Shown in pieces: positions 59,903 through 64,000 of a stretch of DNA of 64,000 nt. Under the pieces are notes generated by a model that was not told where the DNA came from, made no database searches, and saw only the letters and a program-made list of their open reading frames with translations. Positions within the stretch are counted from its first letter, which is position 1; each line of letters starts with the position of its first letter. A program made the translations under genes and the position numbers. Source of the DNA: Flavobacteriales bacterium (GTDB lineage Bacteria > Bacteroidota > Bacteroidia > Flavobacteriales_F > PHOS-HE28); the NCBI GenBank assembly GCA_016699575.1, contig CP064979.1, forward strand, positions 3,534,001 to 3,598,000, read 5' to 3'.

Positions 59903-60377
59903 GAGGAGAGTTCCCGTTGATCCATGTTTGAAAGTCCATCGGATATCCTCCGATGAAAAGAGACGTGACCATGCTCGGGTCAATAGTGAGTATCAGACTT
60001 ACTCCCTTAATCCTTGATCCAAGTAGTGCAGCCATTTGCCTAGCACCAATAGGATGCTGAAACTGCTCTATTCCCGTGTTGTCCGGGATTGGTGGGGCGA
60101 GGAAGTAGCTTACGCCAATCACACGAGGATCGCGGGCATCTATCAAATGAAACCCGTCATGAAATGGTGACTGCCTGCTACTAACCTGGCCAAGAAACTC
60201 GATGGCATCGTGAATTCCAGATACTGGTAGCTTTGGAAGCGCAGTTGGTGGTACCAACGATGTTATCGGTAGGTGCACACCAGGCTCACACAGGACAAGT
60301 CCAATTCCGGCGAAATCTTTAGGTGGATTTCCTCTTAGACCTTCAACCACCGCAACAAGCCACTCTTTCACATTCAT
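59892..60377 (-). CDS. DisA_N/DAC-like protein with altered active-site motifs
   Basis: The protein has 161 residues from the ATG at 60377. The blocks FHDGFHLID (residue 72-80), IGVSYFLAPPI, and HPIGARQMAALLGSRIKGVS then LILTIDPSMVTSLFIGGY reproduce the order of a diadenylate-cyclase domain (DGA ... G-x-FLPL ... GTRHRAAIGISE-x-x-DA ... VSEETG). DGA is DGF here, RHR is RQM and SEE is DPS. It may thus be an inactive nucleotide sensor or a divergent synthase. It overlaps the downstream effector gene by 11 bp. Assignment to the DAC fold is by motif reading only. Confidence 0.65.
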   Translation of the reverse strand: MNVKEWLVAVVEGLRGNPPKDFAGIGLVLCEPGVHLPITSLVPPTALPKLPVSGIHDAIEFLGQVSSRQSPFHDGFHLIDARDPRVIGVSYFLAPPIPDNTGIEQFQHPIGARQMAALLGSRIKGVSLILTIDPSMVTSLFIGGYPMDFQTWINGNSPHVL

Positions 60378-60437
60378 ATCGATGCAATGCGTGAGATGTT
60401 CCAATCTTCGTCGACAATCTCAAGTAAATCGGCGTTT

Positions 60438-60566
60438 CGCGTGAGCGATTGCAGCGGAAACCCCGCAAGCCCTGTAATCAGGGCGCGGAGTTGTAGCGGA
60501 AAGCGCGACCCCGGCTGCATTTGAGCCGGGGGCACGCCCACACTTCGACTTCGCTCAGTGTGACAA
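60438..60566 (-). repeat. Uninterrupted dispersed repeat (IS110 target), minus orientation
   Basis: Read on the minus strand it gives CACACTGAGCGAAGTCGAAG, GTGGGCGTGCCCCCGG, GGGTCGCGCTTTCCGCTACA, then A-CT-CCGCGCCCTG and the common end GGTTTCCGCTGCAATCGCTC. The insertion point used by the IS elements corresponds to CT at 60489-60490. This copy is an unoccupied site. Confidence 0.8.
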
Positions 60567-60573
60567 GCGTGCC

Positions 60574-62619
<2,046 letters not shown>

Positions 62620-62640
62620 GTCTGTGAAAGTAGGAGTGTG

Positions 62641-62750
62641 GTGTATTTGGGTGTGCCCCTCGCAAAGCCTCGGGTCGCGCTTTCCGCTGCTGCTCCTCGG
62701 CCGGATTACCGGCCTGTGGGGCATTCGCTGCAATCGCTCACACGGTTCAG
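62641..62750 (+). repeat. Uninterrupted dispersed repeat (IS110 target)
   Basis: It reads GGGTGTGCCCCTCGCAAAGC, GGGTCGCGCTTTCCGCTGCT, G-CT-CCTCGGCCGGATTACC and the end TTCGCTGCAATCGCTCACAC. It is the closest relative of the reassembled site of IS110 copy 1 (both have CTCCTCG-x-x-x-GGATTACCG). The core CT is at 62693-62694. Confidence 0.85.
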
Positions 62751-64000
62751 TACGTTGAAAAGGACTCAACCTTGCCCGAAACGAAGACGACCTTCATGTG
62801 ATAGTCGCTGTTGAGTGAGCTGGTCAAGTAGTACGTCTCACGATTACCGGATGTGCGAACATCCTTAACGCTGAAAAGTCCGCGACTTGTCAAGTCGAAC
62901 ATTTCCTTGGTCATGCCCTTCAGAACATCACCGTTGAAGATGGCTTGGCCGAACTGCGCACCGTATTTGCCAATGAGTTCTTGACGCACAGCTTCTGATT
63001 TCTGTTCCGCCTCCTTCCGTCGCTTTGCAGCGTGCTCGATCGTCCCACGTAGCTCACGGCTTGGGTCATGATCGTAGTACGATTCAGCCCAGAGCGTACC
63101 CATTGGTGATTGGAAAAAGTCCGAGAGATGCGCCAATGACAAGGACTCGTACTGCATGCTCATCGAAGCAAGATTCAGCCGAGGGGTGCGCAATGAATAC
63201 ATAGAGAGCTCCTCGGATTCTCTCAGGCGTGCGGTCAAGCCCTGGACCTCAATGTGCATTGTATCTCCGTGATGGACCCATGTCTCAGTGCCTCGGTTCG
63301 TTCGCAGGTCGATCTTGTCGATACCCATGAACTTGACGGAATCCAGGCATGTACTGACTTCGTTCGTCTTGCCAGCTTTCCCCATGGCTTCAATACACTC
63401 GCCATTCACCCGGTAGTACGTTGTCGGGCCGACAAGTTCACCTTGACCGGAATCAATCAACCGTTGAACGGAATTGTAGTACTCCCAACTCATGACATCG
63501 CTCTTCATGTCGAAGAGAACCAGCGAATCAGTTGACCCATTGCGTTTGGAGAATCCCAGGAAGCTCTGACCCGTGTACGGCGCAATTCCAGCTTGCTCGA
63601 TTCTTTCCGCAACGGCGGGGTCGAACTTGAGAAGGAACCACTTGTTCAAAGTATCCTTGACCAATTCGCCACCCTTCGGTTTGTAGTCGGTCACTGGTAT
63701 GCGATCAACGAGCACAGGGCTTGGTACCTGAAGCTTTTTCGGGATGACAAGTGCGAAACTCCCACTCCTCTGCCCCATACACTCCAGTGCCAATCCCTTG
63801 CACCTGAAAGCTGTTGAGTGGAGATAGTCGCGGTCTACTGCGGCTATGGGCGTGTTGTCAGCCATTGCTGTCGCGGTGCTGGTGCCATCGTCAAGCCTCA
63901 CGAGTAGACCCTTTGCCTGCTGCCGGGAGTAGATCACTAGGTAGTTTCCCTCCGCTGACACGACACCTTTCATGTCGCAACTCATCTTGGCCAATTCCTC
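62747..64000 (-). CDS. Hypothetical protein, 5' end outside the window
   Basis: The frame is open to the window edge, and the only start inside (TTG at 63994) is unconvincing, so the gene is probably partial. At least 417 residues are visible. No signal peptide or TM is seen in this part. Phrases such as SAEGNYLVIYSRQQAKGLLV and LDSVKFMGIDKIDLRTNRGT suggest propeller- or beta-sandwich-like structure, with a charged coiled region later (HAAKRRKEAEQKSEAVRQEL). G+C is lower than in paaZ. The stop lies inside the edge of the dispersed repeat. Function unknown. Confidence 0.55.
   Translation of the reverse strand, partial: EELAKMSCDMKGVVSAEGNYLVIYSRQQAKGLLVRLDDGTSTATAMADNTPIAAVDRDYLHSTAFRCKGLALECMGQRSGSFALVIPKKLQVPSPVLVDRIPVTDYKPKGGELVKDTLNKWFLLKFDPAVAERIEQAGIAPYTGQSFLGFSKRNGSTDSLVLFDMKSDVMSWEYYNSVQRLIDSGQGELVGPTTYYRVNGECIEAMGKAGKTNEVSTCLDSVKFMGIDKIDLRTNRGTETWVHHGDTMHIEVQGLTARLRESEELSMYSLRTPRLNLASMSMQYESLSLAHLSDFFQSPMGTLWAESYYDHDPSRELRGTIEHAAKRRKEAEQKSEAVRQELIGKYGAQFGQAIFNGDVLKGMTKEMFDLTSRGLFSVKDVRTSGNRETYYLTSSLNSDYHMKVVFVSGKVESFSTY

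Overview
The window looks like chromosomal DNA of a Bacteroidota bacterium, most likely a high-G+C relative of Flavobacteriales. The evidence is several secreted proteins with Bacteroidota-type C-terminal (type IX secretion) sorting domains, a bacillithiol-pathway glycosyltransferase (BshA), a GH3/beta-lactamase-like fusion enzyme, a GEVED-domain protein, PaaZ, and many short lipoproteins and barrel proteins. Taxonomy below phylum is inference. No tRNA, rRNA or CRISPR array was seen.

Region 1 (1-41.5 kb) is ordinary chromosome: ribonuclease Z, a LuxR-type response regulator, a BadF-type kinase, a membrane patatin, a THUMP RNA methyltransferase, GH3-serine hydrolase, two barrel proteins, a SIMPL protein, bshA, a CoA transferase, an MFS transporter, T9SS cargo proteins (one frameshifted), CotH-like and thioredoxin-like exported proteins, a three-gene operon of exported repeat proteins, a GNAT, an alpha/beta hydrolase, a propeller lipoprotein, LemA with a DUF2207 protein, and an OmpR-type two-component system.

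Region 2 (41.5-56 kb) is an accessory island full of small modules and broken genes. It holds toxin-antitoxin pairs (RelE/ParE, PIN, DUF433), a complete type II restriction-modification pair, a PstI-like nuclease fragment, dinD, two copies of a SAM methyltransferase gene plus a third fragment, two fragments of a MazG-like pyrophosphohydrolase gene, and a broken HNH-family gene. Three related 161-288 bp elements with terminal inverted repeats sit inside three of these broken genes and share a covarying hairpin. Two nearly identical IS110-family elements are inserted at the same position of a dispersed ~100-bp repeat. Their 5' noncoding ends fold into what reads as a bridge RNA, with one loop matching the target and one matching the element's own ends. 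Two uninterrupted copies of the repeat lie at 60.4 and 62.7 kb.

Region 3 (56-60.4 kb) has visibly lower G+C and is a nucleotide-signalling defence locus. A lexA-like gene and a small DNA-binding-like gene run directly into a short type II CBASS operon: a two-TM beta-rich (Cap15-like) effector, a CD-NTase, and an E2-like protein with a SEC-C tail. Converging on it is a second two-gene operon: a DisA_N/DAC-like protein with altered active-site motifs, and a second two-TM effector of the same architecture. This second pair is the best candidate for a poorly described system: the same effector type apparently under two different nucleotide synthases or sensors side by side.

Region 4 (60.4-64 kb) returns to chromosome with paaZ and a partial gene of unknown function.
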